Shown here one piece after another: positions 56,650-64,000 of a stretch of DNA of 64,000 bases. A program made the position numbers and the translations under genes. The DNA comes from Nitrososphaeraceae archaeon. Lineage in GTDB: Archaea > Thermoproteota > Nitrososphaeria > Nitrososphaerales > Nitrososphaeraceae. The stretch covers positions 16,375 to 80,374 of the forward strand of contig WHTU01000007.1 in assembly GCA_009377575.1 (NCBI GenBank). Reading direction: 5' to 3'. The notes beneath the pieces are model-generated. The model was given only the letters and a program-made list of their open reading frames with translations. It had not been told where the DNA came from and made no database searches. Within the stretch, counting starts at the first letter, position 1; each line of letters opens with the position of its first letter.

Positions 56650-56717
56650 GGAAGGAGAGAAGTGCCCTGAAAGCAAGAAAATTTGGACTGTACAACGTCT
56701 CCACAGGTCTTGAAATT

Positions 56718-57107
56718 ATGATGGAAAAGGTACTTCAGAAAAATGAGATTAGATATATCTCACAGCATAGGTATGGCATAGGCATAATGGATTTTTATCT
56801 TCCAGAAGGAAATATAGCGTTGTTTGTAGACGGAGCAGTTTGGCATGCAGATCCGAGGCTATACGAACCAGATGATCCTTTGTTTTTTAAAATCGGGGCC
56901 TCGGGAAAAGGACGGAACATTGTGACTGCTGCTGACGTATGGAACAAAGATAGAATCCACAATAATTACTTAGAGTCACAGGGTTACACCGTTGTCCATT
57001 TCTGGGAAAAGGAAATTAATACTGAAATCAATAGATGTATACAGATTATTAAGGATCAGATCAAGGCATATAAAAGACACAATTTGGAATTGGGACTGGG
57101 GGTGTAA
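56718..57107 (+). CDS. Vsr-like PD-(D/E)XK endonuclease
   Basis: 129 residues. Core Vsr motifs: D25 in GIGIMDFYLPE, F37-x-D-G-x2-W42-H43 (FVDGAVWHADP), then DVWNKDRIHNNYLESQGYTV and VHFWEKEI, matching the Vsr ending (ERDRR...LGWRVLxVWE). Vsr enzymes nick DNA next to mismatches; relatives are nucleases of anti-phage operons. The frame is open upstream of ATG 56718 but has no canonical start. Six bp separate it from the GHKL gene. Confidence 0.75.
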   Translation: MMEKVLQKNEIRYISQHRYGIGIMDFYLPEGNIALFVDGAVWHADPRLYEPDDPLFFKIGASGKGRNIVTAADVWNKDRIHNNYLESQGYTVVHFWEKEINTEINRCIQIIKDQIKAYKRHNLELGLGV

Positions 57108-57113
57108 TTATTA

Positions 57114-58769
57114 ATGTTATCATCAGAAGTAAGATATGTTTCAAGACCCGTAATAGGGAAGGCAAAAACATTATTTGCAAAGGGACTATACTCAGACCTT
57201 AATGACGCTATTCGAGAAGGCATAAGTAACTCCATGAGTTGGATGCATGTCGCTCATACCCCTATTGTGCAAAAAAAAATTTACATTACAATAAACGTTG
57301 GAAACACTAACGATCTCTGGATAGAAGACTTCGGTCCAGGGATAACTGACTATGAGAAATTTAAAAACATAGGTCATGACCCAAACGATGAGGTTCATAA
57401 TGCGAGAATTAAGGATCCCGAATTCATTAGTCAGATTGGCATTGGAATAAACAGTCTCCTTTGGCTCTCCAAGGATAATACTGTCAAATTTTACAGTGTA
57501 TCTCTAGATAAGGAAAATCGCAAAAACGGACTAATTGCAACCCTAATGATGAATAATGAGGACATATTCTTCATCGATCCTCCTGAACGACCTGATAGTC
57601 AGTACGTGTTGGATCATGTTGGTTTAAGGGTAGTCGTCAAAAATGCTAGAGACATTCCAATCGAGAAGATTAGGCAATATGTATCAAGAAAGTTCATACT
57701 AAAATTAAAAGATTACCCTGTATTCATAAAGGATGCAAAGACAGATCAGGGATATACCAGAATTTTCCCGTCAACAGATTTCTGTACCAAACACATGAAT
57801 GTTCTCTTTTATCTCAGTGATGGAACAGAGGTAAAGGGTGATTTACATAATGTAGACGACATGATGGACAGTAAATTAAGCTTATGCATAAAGAAAGTCG
57901 AAAATTCTGAAATAATTCCTGAGCATATGGGAAGAGGCATTATAACATGTAATAGTCTAAAACTAGAATTTAAGGCTGACAGGAGTGGAATGATAGTAGA
58001 TGAAGATACATTATATCCAGAATTAAAGAAGTCACTCGAGCTGTGGATGGCAGACAACGGATTTCAAAAACCAACTATTCAGCAAAAGCCAAAAATAAAA
58101 AATGAAAAAGGCTTGGAAGATGTACTTTCAGACATATTTGCTAGCCTCTCAGATCTGTACCCCTATTTATCCATTCCTATATCTGGACAGCCAGATGTCA
58201 ATGGCATAGAAGGTAGGATAGTAGATGAAAAGCGGTCGAAAAGAGAGTGGGAAATACACAAAATAAATCAGAAGATAGTATTAGCTGACAGTAAACTAAA
58301 AGACGAAACTCTCACAAGAAACAGATGTGGGCCTAGAAAAGAATTGCAGCATCCTGTAATAGCTAAATCAGGCATGGATCCCCAATATCACGGGTATGGG
58401 AATGGTGGGACACATACAGTACTGAAACGAAAAGGTGAGAAACTGGAATCTACTAATGGATTAATCAGACCAATGCCACCTACAGAGTTATTACCAAGAG
58501 GTAGAAATGATCCGGTAGTGATAATGGAACAATATGAAAACAAACAAAAAAAGAAAGGCCTTAGAATAGTAATAAACACGATCAGTCCTCTTAGTGACAT
58601 TATAATATCGTCTGTGGGAGCTAAACAAAGGGCCACAGTAACACCATATCTATGTAAAGCCGTCATAGACTACATTGCAAAGTCGAATAGAATAAGCATC
58701 GAAGAGTATAGTCAGATGTGGGAAAATCTGCAAGTACATTCACAAACAAGAGGGCGCTTTACAAAATGA
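57114..58769 (+). CDS. GHKL ATPase (HSP90/MutL/MORC type)
   Basis: 551 residues. The Bergerat ATP site is complete: E35 and N39 (AIREGISNSMSW), D72-x-G74-x-G76 (IEDFGPGIT) and the lid GIGIN near 109-113. The transducer domain follows to about 320; the rest is Pro/Lys-rich and then a C-terminal domain. MORC- and MutL-like GHKL proteins act as ATP-driven DNA clamps and sit in restriction and defence operons. It overlaps the next gene by ATGA. Confidence 0.75.
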   Translation: MLSSEVRYVSRPVIGKAKTLFAKGLYSDLNDAIREGISNSMSWMHVAHTPIVQKKIYITINVGNTNDLWIEDFGPGITDYEKFKNIGHDPNDEVHNARIKDPEFISQIGIGINSLLWLSKDNTVKFYSVSLDKENRKNGLIATLMMNNEDIFFIDPPERPDSQYVLDHVGLRVVVKNARDIPIEKIRQYVSRKFILKLKDYPVFIKDAKTDQGYTRIFPSTDFCTKHMNVLFYLSDGTEVKGDLHNVDDMMDSKLSLCIKKVENSEIIPEHMGRGIITCNSLKLEFKADRSGMIVDEDTLYPELKKSLELWMADNGFQKPTIQQKPKIKNEKGLEDVLSDIFASLSDLYPYLSIPISGQPDVNGIEGRIVDEKRSKREWEIHKINQKIVLADSKLKDETLTRNRCGPRKELQHPVIAKSGMDPQYHGYGNGGTHTVLKRKGEKLESTNGLIRPMPPTELLPRGRNDPVVIMEQYENKQKKKGLRIVINTISPLSDIIISSVGAKQRATVTPYLCKAVIDYIAKSNRISIEEYSQMWENLQVHSQTRGRFTK

Positions 58770-59251
58770 CAAGTATTAGAATAGTAAAAAGGGAGATAGA
58801 TAAGAAGTACCTACAAACCGAAACCCAACAAATAGTCAGCGAGGTAGCGAAGAATATGTGTCATGTCTGTAACCTTAGTGCTATAGTGATGCCAGTTGAG
58901 AAGCTGTCCAATAATGGGATTGTAATGGAGGCGATACATTCGGACGCAAATAGGACAATCCATCGCTGGGCAGAATACAAATCATTCTGGGATGTGGGAA
59001 AGCGTAAGCCCAGAAAACCCATCAGGATAAAGTGCCCAAGATGTGGCGAGATGGGACGAATAAATGAATACAAACCAGACTTACGCAAGAACCCAGAGAA
59101 TGTGGCTTATTTTGTGGCTCACGAGAAACTTAAGGGAAAATGGGGTAAGGATAAAACTATAGCTAAGTTACGAAGGTGTTATATCAGAGACCCAGAACAA
59201 CGTGATACCGTATTGATGAAATTGGGTAGATACATCCCTCCCAAATCATAG
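58766..59251 (+). CDS. Zinc-binding hypothetical protein of the cluster
   Basis: 161 residues from ATG 58766, which overlaps the GHKL stop codon. CHVC near residue 32 and CPRCGEMG near 93 are zinc knuckles, and IRIKCPRCGEMGRINEYKPD is a ribbon. The basic C-terminus (KGKWGKDKTIAKLRRCYIRD) may bind nucleic acid. The function is not known; coupling to the GHKL gene suggests a joint complex. Confidence 0.55.
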   Translation: MTSIRIVKREIDKKYLQTETQQIVSEVAKNMCHVCNLSAIVMPVEKLSNNGIVMEAIHSDANRTIHRWAEYKSFWDVGKRKPRKPIRIKCPRCGEMGRINEYKPDLRKNPENVAYFVAHEKLKGKWGKDKTIAKLRRCYIRDPEQRDTVLMKLGRYIPPKS

Positions 59252-59350
59252 TGAGAGAATTAAACGAATGCCGACCCTGATCACTATAATACCGGAATAC
59301 CAACGCTTCTCGCTTGAACAGCTATCTGGCAGTGGAGGTACACGACCAAA

Positions 59351-60328
59351 ATGGCGTCAATTTCCAGAGTAAATAGAAAAAAACTACCTGACCCCATAGT
59401 AAAAAAGCTTTTTGCTCTAAGCGGAAATAAATGCGCAATTCCTACTTGTAATGTCCAGTTGGTGTATGAAGACACTAATATGGTCAAGGGAATAATATGT
59501 CACATCGAAGCCGCTAGCAAGGGTGGTCCACGATATAGTCAAGCACAGACTGAAGAGGAAAGAAATGACTACCATAACCTCATTATATTGTGTCCGAATT
59601 GCCATACTGATATTGATAAGAATCAGAAAAAATACCCAGTTGAGTATCTTCAAAAAGTGAAACAACAACATGAATCTAAATTCACAAAAAATCCTTATAT
59701 GGTCCCCCCAAATCTATTTGAAATGTTCAGAATTTCAGTTAACCAAGATGAATTCTCACTTAATAGAGTTATTTCATTGTTTAAAATTTATTCCGAACTT
59801 AGCAATCCTAGTGTAAAGAAGAGTTTTTACCATGACAGGTTCTGCTATTCACTAAGCAACATAAAGCTAGAAACACTTGAATCAGATTCAGCTACAAAAT
59901 TACAGCTAGATGAGATTTTCGAATTAGTTAGCGAACTGCCAGATAATGAATTTGTGGAATCCTTTCGAATACTACAGCTTAAAGTTCCACCTGAAATCTT
60001 CAAGAAATACACTGAACTGTACATGAATAGGCTAAAAGAAAGCCTCAGCCAATCTAAGGATAAAAATTATTCTGGTTTGTTTTGGACAATTTTCAGGAAA
60101 GATAAGGATTCCTTATTAAATCTGATTGATGAGGCTGGAAGCTACGATCCAGAAGTTTTCAAAGATATAATCAAGGATTTCGATTATAGCCAACTAGATG
60201 ATAATACCAAGTTTGAAATTGAACTGGATCTTTGGAAAAAATTGGATAAAGCAAAAGATAACAATAGCAACTTTTACAAGAATATATATGAACTAGATAC
60301 CACTATATTCAATTCGCTTCAAGCCTAA
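59351..60328 (+). CDS. HNH endonuclease with helical C-terminus
   Basis: 325 residues. The HNH box is C28, C33, H51 (CHIEAASKGGP), N76 (YHNLIILC), C81, C84, H85 (CPNCHTDI), a zinc-supported ββα-Me nuclease. The C-terminal 220 residues are helical and unrecognised, perhaps a sensor or oligomerisation domain. Defence systems such as ABC-3C use this HNH type as effector. It ends the nuclease cluster about 100 bp after the zinc-binding gene. Confidence 0.75.
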   Translation: MASISRVNRKKLPDPIVKKLFALSGNKCAIPTCNVQLVYEDTNMVKGIICHIEAASKGGPRYSQAQTEEERNDYHNLIILCPNCHTDIDKNQKKYPVEYLQKVKQQHESKFTKNPYMVPPNLFEMFRISVNQDEFSLNRVISLFKIYSELSNPSVKKSFYHDRFCYSLSNIKLETLESDSATKLQLDEIFELVSELPDNEFVESFRILQLKVPPEIFKKYTELYMNRLKESLSQSKDKNYSGLFWTIFRKDKDSLLNLIDEAGSYDPEVFKDIIKDFDYSQLDDNTKFEIELDLWKKLDKAKDNNSNFYKNIYELDTTIFNSLQA

Positions 60329-60636
60329 TGAGTTAGAGCTCATGATTGCGGTTGCTCTTTGTGCTTTTCAACTTTCAACACTTCATCAAAGTAACGTTTA
60401 GTACCATTCTCATCACTACTCGCCGCTACCTAGGCTCCAAATTAGGCCCTAATGATTAGCTCTTTCAAAATTTGGCCATCGATAACCACACGAGCCAGAG
60501 CTTTGAAGCAATATCAATAATTAAAAATCACACATGGAGGATTTGAGTCTCCATTTCCATAGATATTTCTGTAACCATATTATACAAGCGATGTTATAAA
60601 ATATTAATTAGTACGTTATCGAATGTAACACTCATA
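60329..60636. other. Intergenic region, no gene seen
   Basis: Boundary between the nuclease island and the secreted protein; no repeat or attachment site noted. Confidence 0.4.
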
Positions 60637-61134
60637 ATGTATGATTCTCATCTTAATGCAATATGCGGGAATTTTTATAGCGTACGTTTTTTTATTATAC
60701 TATCTGTTTCCTTGCTTCTTGGTTTGATGGGTATATCTGCTCCAAGTACAGATGCTTCAAGCGGTCCGTTCGATTCAGGATATGACCATGGTTGTAATGA
60801 TGCAGCAATATTAGATCCATCTGAAAGATACATAAACCAGCCAGAAAAAGGTCCGTCATTCCATACAGATGAATTTATGCAAGGGTACTACGATGGATAT
60901 GACGCGTGTACTAATAGTACAGAAAACATACCTTCGCCTGAAGCAGGGACATTCAAAATAGATGCAACGATTGATTTTGATCGTCAAGCAATATTGGAAG
61001 CAAATGGAAATAACCTAGAGGATGCATGGTTTACAATTAATGGACAAAGATATGGTGAAGGATCCTACTACGATATGATAGATTGGGTGTACGATGATGA
61101 TGTTGGGATACGTGGCGCTACTAATCCACCTTGA
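60637..61134 (+). CDS. Secreted protein of the GYDHGC family
   Basis: 165 residues. Signal peptide about 16-40 (RFFIILSVSLLLGLMGISAP). The mature part has SGYDHGCNDAAILDPSERYI and FMQGYYDGYDACT, a duplicated GYxxGxxxA element with one Cys each, which probably form a disulfide. I know this as a multi-copy exported family of Nitrososphaerales with no assigned function. The C-terminal half is a second small domain. Confidence 0.6.
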   Translation: MYDSHLNAICGNFYSVRFFIILSVSLLLGLMGISAPSTDASSGPFDSGYDHGCNDAAILDPSERYINQPEKGPSFHTDEFMQGYYDGYDACTNSTENIPSPEAGTFKIDATIDFDRQAILEANGNNLEDAWFTINGQRYGEGSYYDMIDWVYDDDVGIRGATNPP

Positions 61135-61221
61135 CCTTGCCTGTGTAGCAACTTCATGCTATGTTGCAGGAACACATCAATGAAATGGATCTGCAATGAT
61201 CTTTAATGGATATGAAATATT

Positions 61222-61575
61222 GATGTCTTGACAAACCAATCTATTAAGCCAACTTCCTTAAACCCAGCTTCAAATGGGGCTCCAATAGTATCAGATCATT
61301 TGCTGACATTTGGTGAGAAATTCTTTTGTCGTCTCTCCTTAAAGTGTGAGATTGACGAATATATTGAGACATGGAAGTAGTTATTTTCAGATGAATGTGA
61401 CGCTAGCTCACATGGTAGGGTGCGTTCGTACGAATTTACGATTTCTGGCAATAATTTCAAAGAGATAAAGGAGAGGGCAAAGACGTTGTATGCTAAGATC
61501 TCAGATTCGGAATTTGATGACCATACTGCGGGAATGCCTGGCAGATACCACGCAGAGTCCTATTCGTTTTGGTGA
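61222..61575 (+). pseudogene. TAG-interrupted coding remnant
   Basis: An open frame without start reads SNGAPIVSDHLLTFGEKFFC, EIDEYIETWK, then TAG at 61378, and continues DASSHGRVRSYEFTISGNNF, KEIKERAKTLYAKISDSEFD to TGA 61573. Amino-acid pattern on both sides of the TAG is protein-like. Family not recognised. Confidence 0.3.
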
Positions 61576-61584
61576 AAAGTTTCC

Positions 61585-61869
61585 CTAGCTGCCTCCAGAT
61601 AATATTCTGCCTGTGTCTCGTGACTTGATATAGATTATAGTGTTAGCACTTCCTCTAGCTGATCTTTGCTTATTTCTCATCTTCAGTTTTTCATTTATTG
61701 CATTTTTCTTCATGATTGTCGCTTGCGGGGGATGCATCAAGTCTTGGTCTAAACTTCGTTGGTTTTTTAGTGCTGTTTCTGGAGATATGCCAGTCTTGCA
61801 TAATATGCCAATAGCGTGAAATACGCTGAAACGATCACAATAAATAGGGTCTTGATTCGACTCAATTTT
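61585..61869 (-). pseudogene. Start-less coding-like frame
   Basis: The minus frame is open for 95 codons and reads DPIYCDRFSVFHAIGILCKT, GISPETALKNQRSLDQDLMH, PPQATIMKKNAINEKLKMRN and on. There is no ATG, GTG or TTG before the middle. Composition is protein-like with a basic helical C-terminus. Truncated gene or unusual start; family not recognised. Confidence 0.3.
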
Positions 61870-61957
61870 TTAACTAAGAATAGTGTGTCTAACTACGTTT
61901 TTTAAAGTCTCGAGCACTTTCACAATCAACTCAATAGTTGAGGGAAGTTTTTGATAT

Positions 61958-62842
61958 TTATTTCTTCAAAAACGCAGACATCATCTTCTGTCTATCCTCA
62001 TGAGCAAAACACAATGCCCATCCATAGATCTCTAGGCGTAATTCTGTGTCTAAATCTGTATCCAGTGCCTTGTTAATTAACGTCTTGCTTATCTTGACAG
62101 CTGTAAACCCGTTCTTTGTAATTTCCTTGGCAAGGGCTATACACTCATTTATCAGCTTTCTATTGAGAATCCTTGCAATTTCAGCTGCACGTTCCTTTTC
62201 TTTCTTGGGATCTGATTTATCATCTATCTCTGGAGGCAATTGGTCTTCATTACCTAAGCTTACTACTTTGTTAACTAGGCCAATTTCATATGCCTCTTGT
62301 GCAGAAATCATCTTTCCAGTAAAGATTAGTTCTTTAGCTTTTGCTGGTCCCACTAATCTTACTAGACGTTGCGTACCACCCCAACCTGGCGGAATACCTA
62401 TTCGTACTTCCGTCTGACCAAGCTTTGCATTACTAGAGGCTACGATTAAATCACAGGCCATAGCTAGTTCACATCCTCCCCCCAAAGCAAATCCGTTGAC
62501 AGCCGCTATGACTGGTTTCTCAAGGTGTTCAATTCTGCTAAGCAATGAATGCACTCGTGTTGCATAATTTTGAGCCTCGATTGGAGTGATATTGACAACA
62601 TAGTTAACATCAGCACCTGCACAAAATGATCTTTCACCAGAACCCGTAACAATAACAATTTTTATATCATCATCTGCTGCAGCAATAGAAAAGGCATTCT
62701 CCAATTCATTCATAGTATCTCTATTCAATGCATTTAGTACCTCTGGTCTATGAATTCTAATAATAATAATATCTTGTTCCTTTTGTATCGTGATATATTT
62801 CAAGTGTCGATCCGCATCCCCATATAATCTAGAACCTGCCAT
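61958..62842 (-). CDS. Enoyl-CoA hydratase/isomerase
   Basis: 294 residues, crotonase fold. Substrate-loop GSGERSFCAGADVN and VNGFALGGGCELAMACD give the oxyanion hole and one catalytic Glu; the second Glu is in LGQTEVRIGIPPGWGGTQRL. It would hydrate crotonyl-CoA-type thioesters. In thaumarchaea such an enzyme serves the 3-hydroxypropionate/4-hydroxybutyrate CO2-fixation cycle; whether this copy does so cannot be told. An extra 20-30 residue acidic/basic insert (PPEIDDKSDPKKEKERAAEI) lies in the C-terminal part. Confidence 0.85.
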   Translation of the reverse strand: MAGSRLYGDADRHLKYITIQKEQDIIIIRIHRPEVLNALNRDTMNELENAFSIAAADDDIKIVIVTGSGERSFCAGADVNYVVNITPIEAQNYATRVHSLLSRIEHLEKPVIAAVNGFALGGGCELAMACDLIVASSNAKLGQTEVRIGIPPGWGGTQRLVRLVGPAKAKELIFTGKMISAQEAYEIGLVNKVVSLGNEDQLPPEIDDKSDPKKEKERAAEIARILNRKLINECIALAKEITKNGFTAVKISKTLINKALDTDLDTELRLEIYGWALCFAHEDRQKMMSAFLKK

Positions 62843-63090
62843 ATTGTGATAAGATACATGAGGTAATCCATAAACAGAATATTTAACTGTTGTACAGACT
62901 GAATAATGGATCGAATTGATTGAAATTCAATTTTGATATTAGGGTAAAATGCACTGCATACCATAATATTTAGACATATGAACGTGTGATTAGCTCGGTG
63001 CGTTCCATAAGCGAAATCCATCGCCGTGTGGAGATGGTCTCAAGTCAAAAAAAGGCCGTAGCTAAGCTGGGTATCTAGTTACTCTTAAAG

Positions 63091-63219
63091 ATGTGTTATC
63101 CATCAGTTATAGAATTAGTGGAAGAAATTATACATGAGCAAGTAGCTACAGTACAGCGCAGTACTTTGGAGTCACCAGATCTAGTTGATATAATTTCAGT
63201 GTGGTACGAGTACGAGTGA
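63091..63219 (+). CDS. Possible small acidic protein
   Basis: ATG 63091 opens 42 residues, MCYPSVIELVEEIIHEQVAT and onward, ending WYEYE. Acidic and helical. No family, no clear ribosome-binding site. Confidence 0.25.
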   Translation: MCYPSVIELVEEIIHEQVATVQRSTLESPDLVDIISVWYEYE

Positions 63220-64000
63220 AGACATTTGGAGCAGAAACGCGTTGAATACAATCATTACCTGTCTGGACTGTATTATATATATGTGGTACTCCATTTCATC
63301 ATTAGTAACAATGGCTATAGAGATAATCAAAATGTGAAAACCGTATTTTAGATGAAATAGACCACTCGTTCTTGGATAATCCAAGCTCACAAATGATCTT
63401 GACTGGTCCCAGACATGAGGTGTAGTAGATGACCAATGGATGAAAAACTAAGCGCAAAAAAGATTTCTGGAAGTAAACTATTTGTTAATATGATTAATAA
63501 AATGTGTTAATGCTTAGGATGCAAGTTCTCGGATGGATCTCTCAATTGGGGAATACCTGACCAATGTGTTAATTCATTTATTTATTGCAAGTTTCACTAA
63601 TAAATAAATCGCCCCTGACGAATGCATTTTGTTACTAAAAAGATATGTTGAATATTGTAACAAAAGTACTTAAAAATGTCATCAATATGAGACATAGAAT
63701 TACTCTTCAAAGCAGCGATCTTCAAAGCAGCGAGAACTCCTTCCAACAGCCTTGAAATCCCCTAGATGTAGAACCAATTTTATTTCCTATTATGCGAAGC
63801 CAAAAAACTAAGTCAATAGATCATCCATGTGATCCATAATAACCTTCAGCTAATTGCATGAATGACATAAGCTTGGATATAACTACCAAGTTGTGGCTTA
63901 TTCTATTTCTCGATCGTTCCTCGATAAACAACTAAAGTACACACATAAATACATCCCTTTTATTTCTGCCAATGGAGTTATTGCAAGCTCTGTGTTCCAA
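63220..64000. other. Intergenic end of window, no gene seen
   Basis: A 64-codon minus frame at 63196-63390 has no supporting feature. Only a small tandem repeat was noted. Confidence 0.35.
63704..63733. repeat. 15-bp tandem repeat, two copies
   Basis: TCTTCAAAGCAGCGA occurs twice in direct tandem (63704-63718 and 63719-63733) in a non-coding stretch. Confidence 0.75.

Noticed and set aside
63196-63390. 64-codon minus-strand frame
   Set aside because: No start context, family or helpful composition.

Overview
The window looks like a chromosomal segment of a Nitrososphaeria (Thaumarchaeota) archaeon, most like a soil Nitrososphaerales/Nitrosocosmicus-type genome. The evidence is the AT-rich background, archaeal proteasome alpha and beta subunits, TATA-like boxes about 25-30 bp before start codons, a tRNA-Thr with a U discriminator, and several small or secreted protein families I associate with that class (roadblock-like DUF6659, COG1361 surface protein, the GYDHGC secreted family, DUF1404, DUF1622). 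No rRNA, CRISPR array, amo gene or integrase was found, so the placement rests on protein-family recognition.

1-12 kb: a secreted protein with an 18-residue tandem repeat, a DUF6659-type regulator, an NAD-formate dehydrogenase gene broken by a stop, a PsbP-like secreted protein, UspA, a decayed LAGLIDADG endonuclease, an AlbA_2 protein, an unusual proteasome beta-alpha gene pair, and an ABC ATPase overlapping a COG1361 membrane protein but with no permease gene. 12-27 kb: a two-domain SagB-like oxidoreductase, an alpha/beta hydrolase, a complete sugar ABC importer (ATPase divergent from binding protein and two permeases), DUF1622, a patatin-like lipase interrupted by an in-frame TGA, and a coiled-coil protein. 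27-37 kb: a decayed stretch with remnants of NHL, PQQ-dehydrogenase, MFS and small genes around tRNA-Thr, an intact PQQ-type sugar dehydrogenase and an LLM flavin oxidoreductase. 37-47 kb: leuCD, a GC-rich foreign alpha/beta hydrolase that truncates an M50 protease gene, a decayed DUF4242 gene, an aldo/keto reductase, a secreted dienelactone hydrolase and a stand-alone alanyl-tRNA editing protein. 47-64 kb: regulators and hypothetical genes, DUF1404, a Rieske ferredoxin beside a broken flavin reductase, then an accessory island, a secreted protein and an enoyl-CoA hydratase.

The most notable region is 51.6-60.3 kb. A winged-helix regulator lies divergent to a STAND-type NTPase. Then comes a tight same-strand cluster: Cas4-like PD-(D/E)XK nuclease, zinc ribbon, Vsr-like nuclease, GHKL (MutL/HSP90/MORC-type) ATPase, zinc-binding protein, HNH nuclease. 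Three nuclease folds plus a GHKL ATPase, with no methyltransferase or helicase in view, is a gene set I do not recognise as a named system. It is a candidate antiviral or DNA-processing system.

A second theme is gene decay: at least fifteen genes or fragments carry nonsense codons, frameshifts or truncations (FDH, LAGLIDADG, zinc ribbon, patatin, NHL, PQQ, MFS, M50, DUF4242, HTH, MDR, esterase, flavin reductase and others). This is a heavy load for an archaeon. The lesions use TAA, TAG and TGA and hit short T runs, so both real pseudogenisation and sequencing error must be considered.
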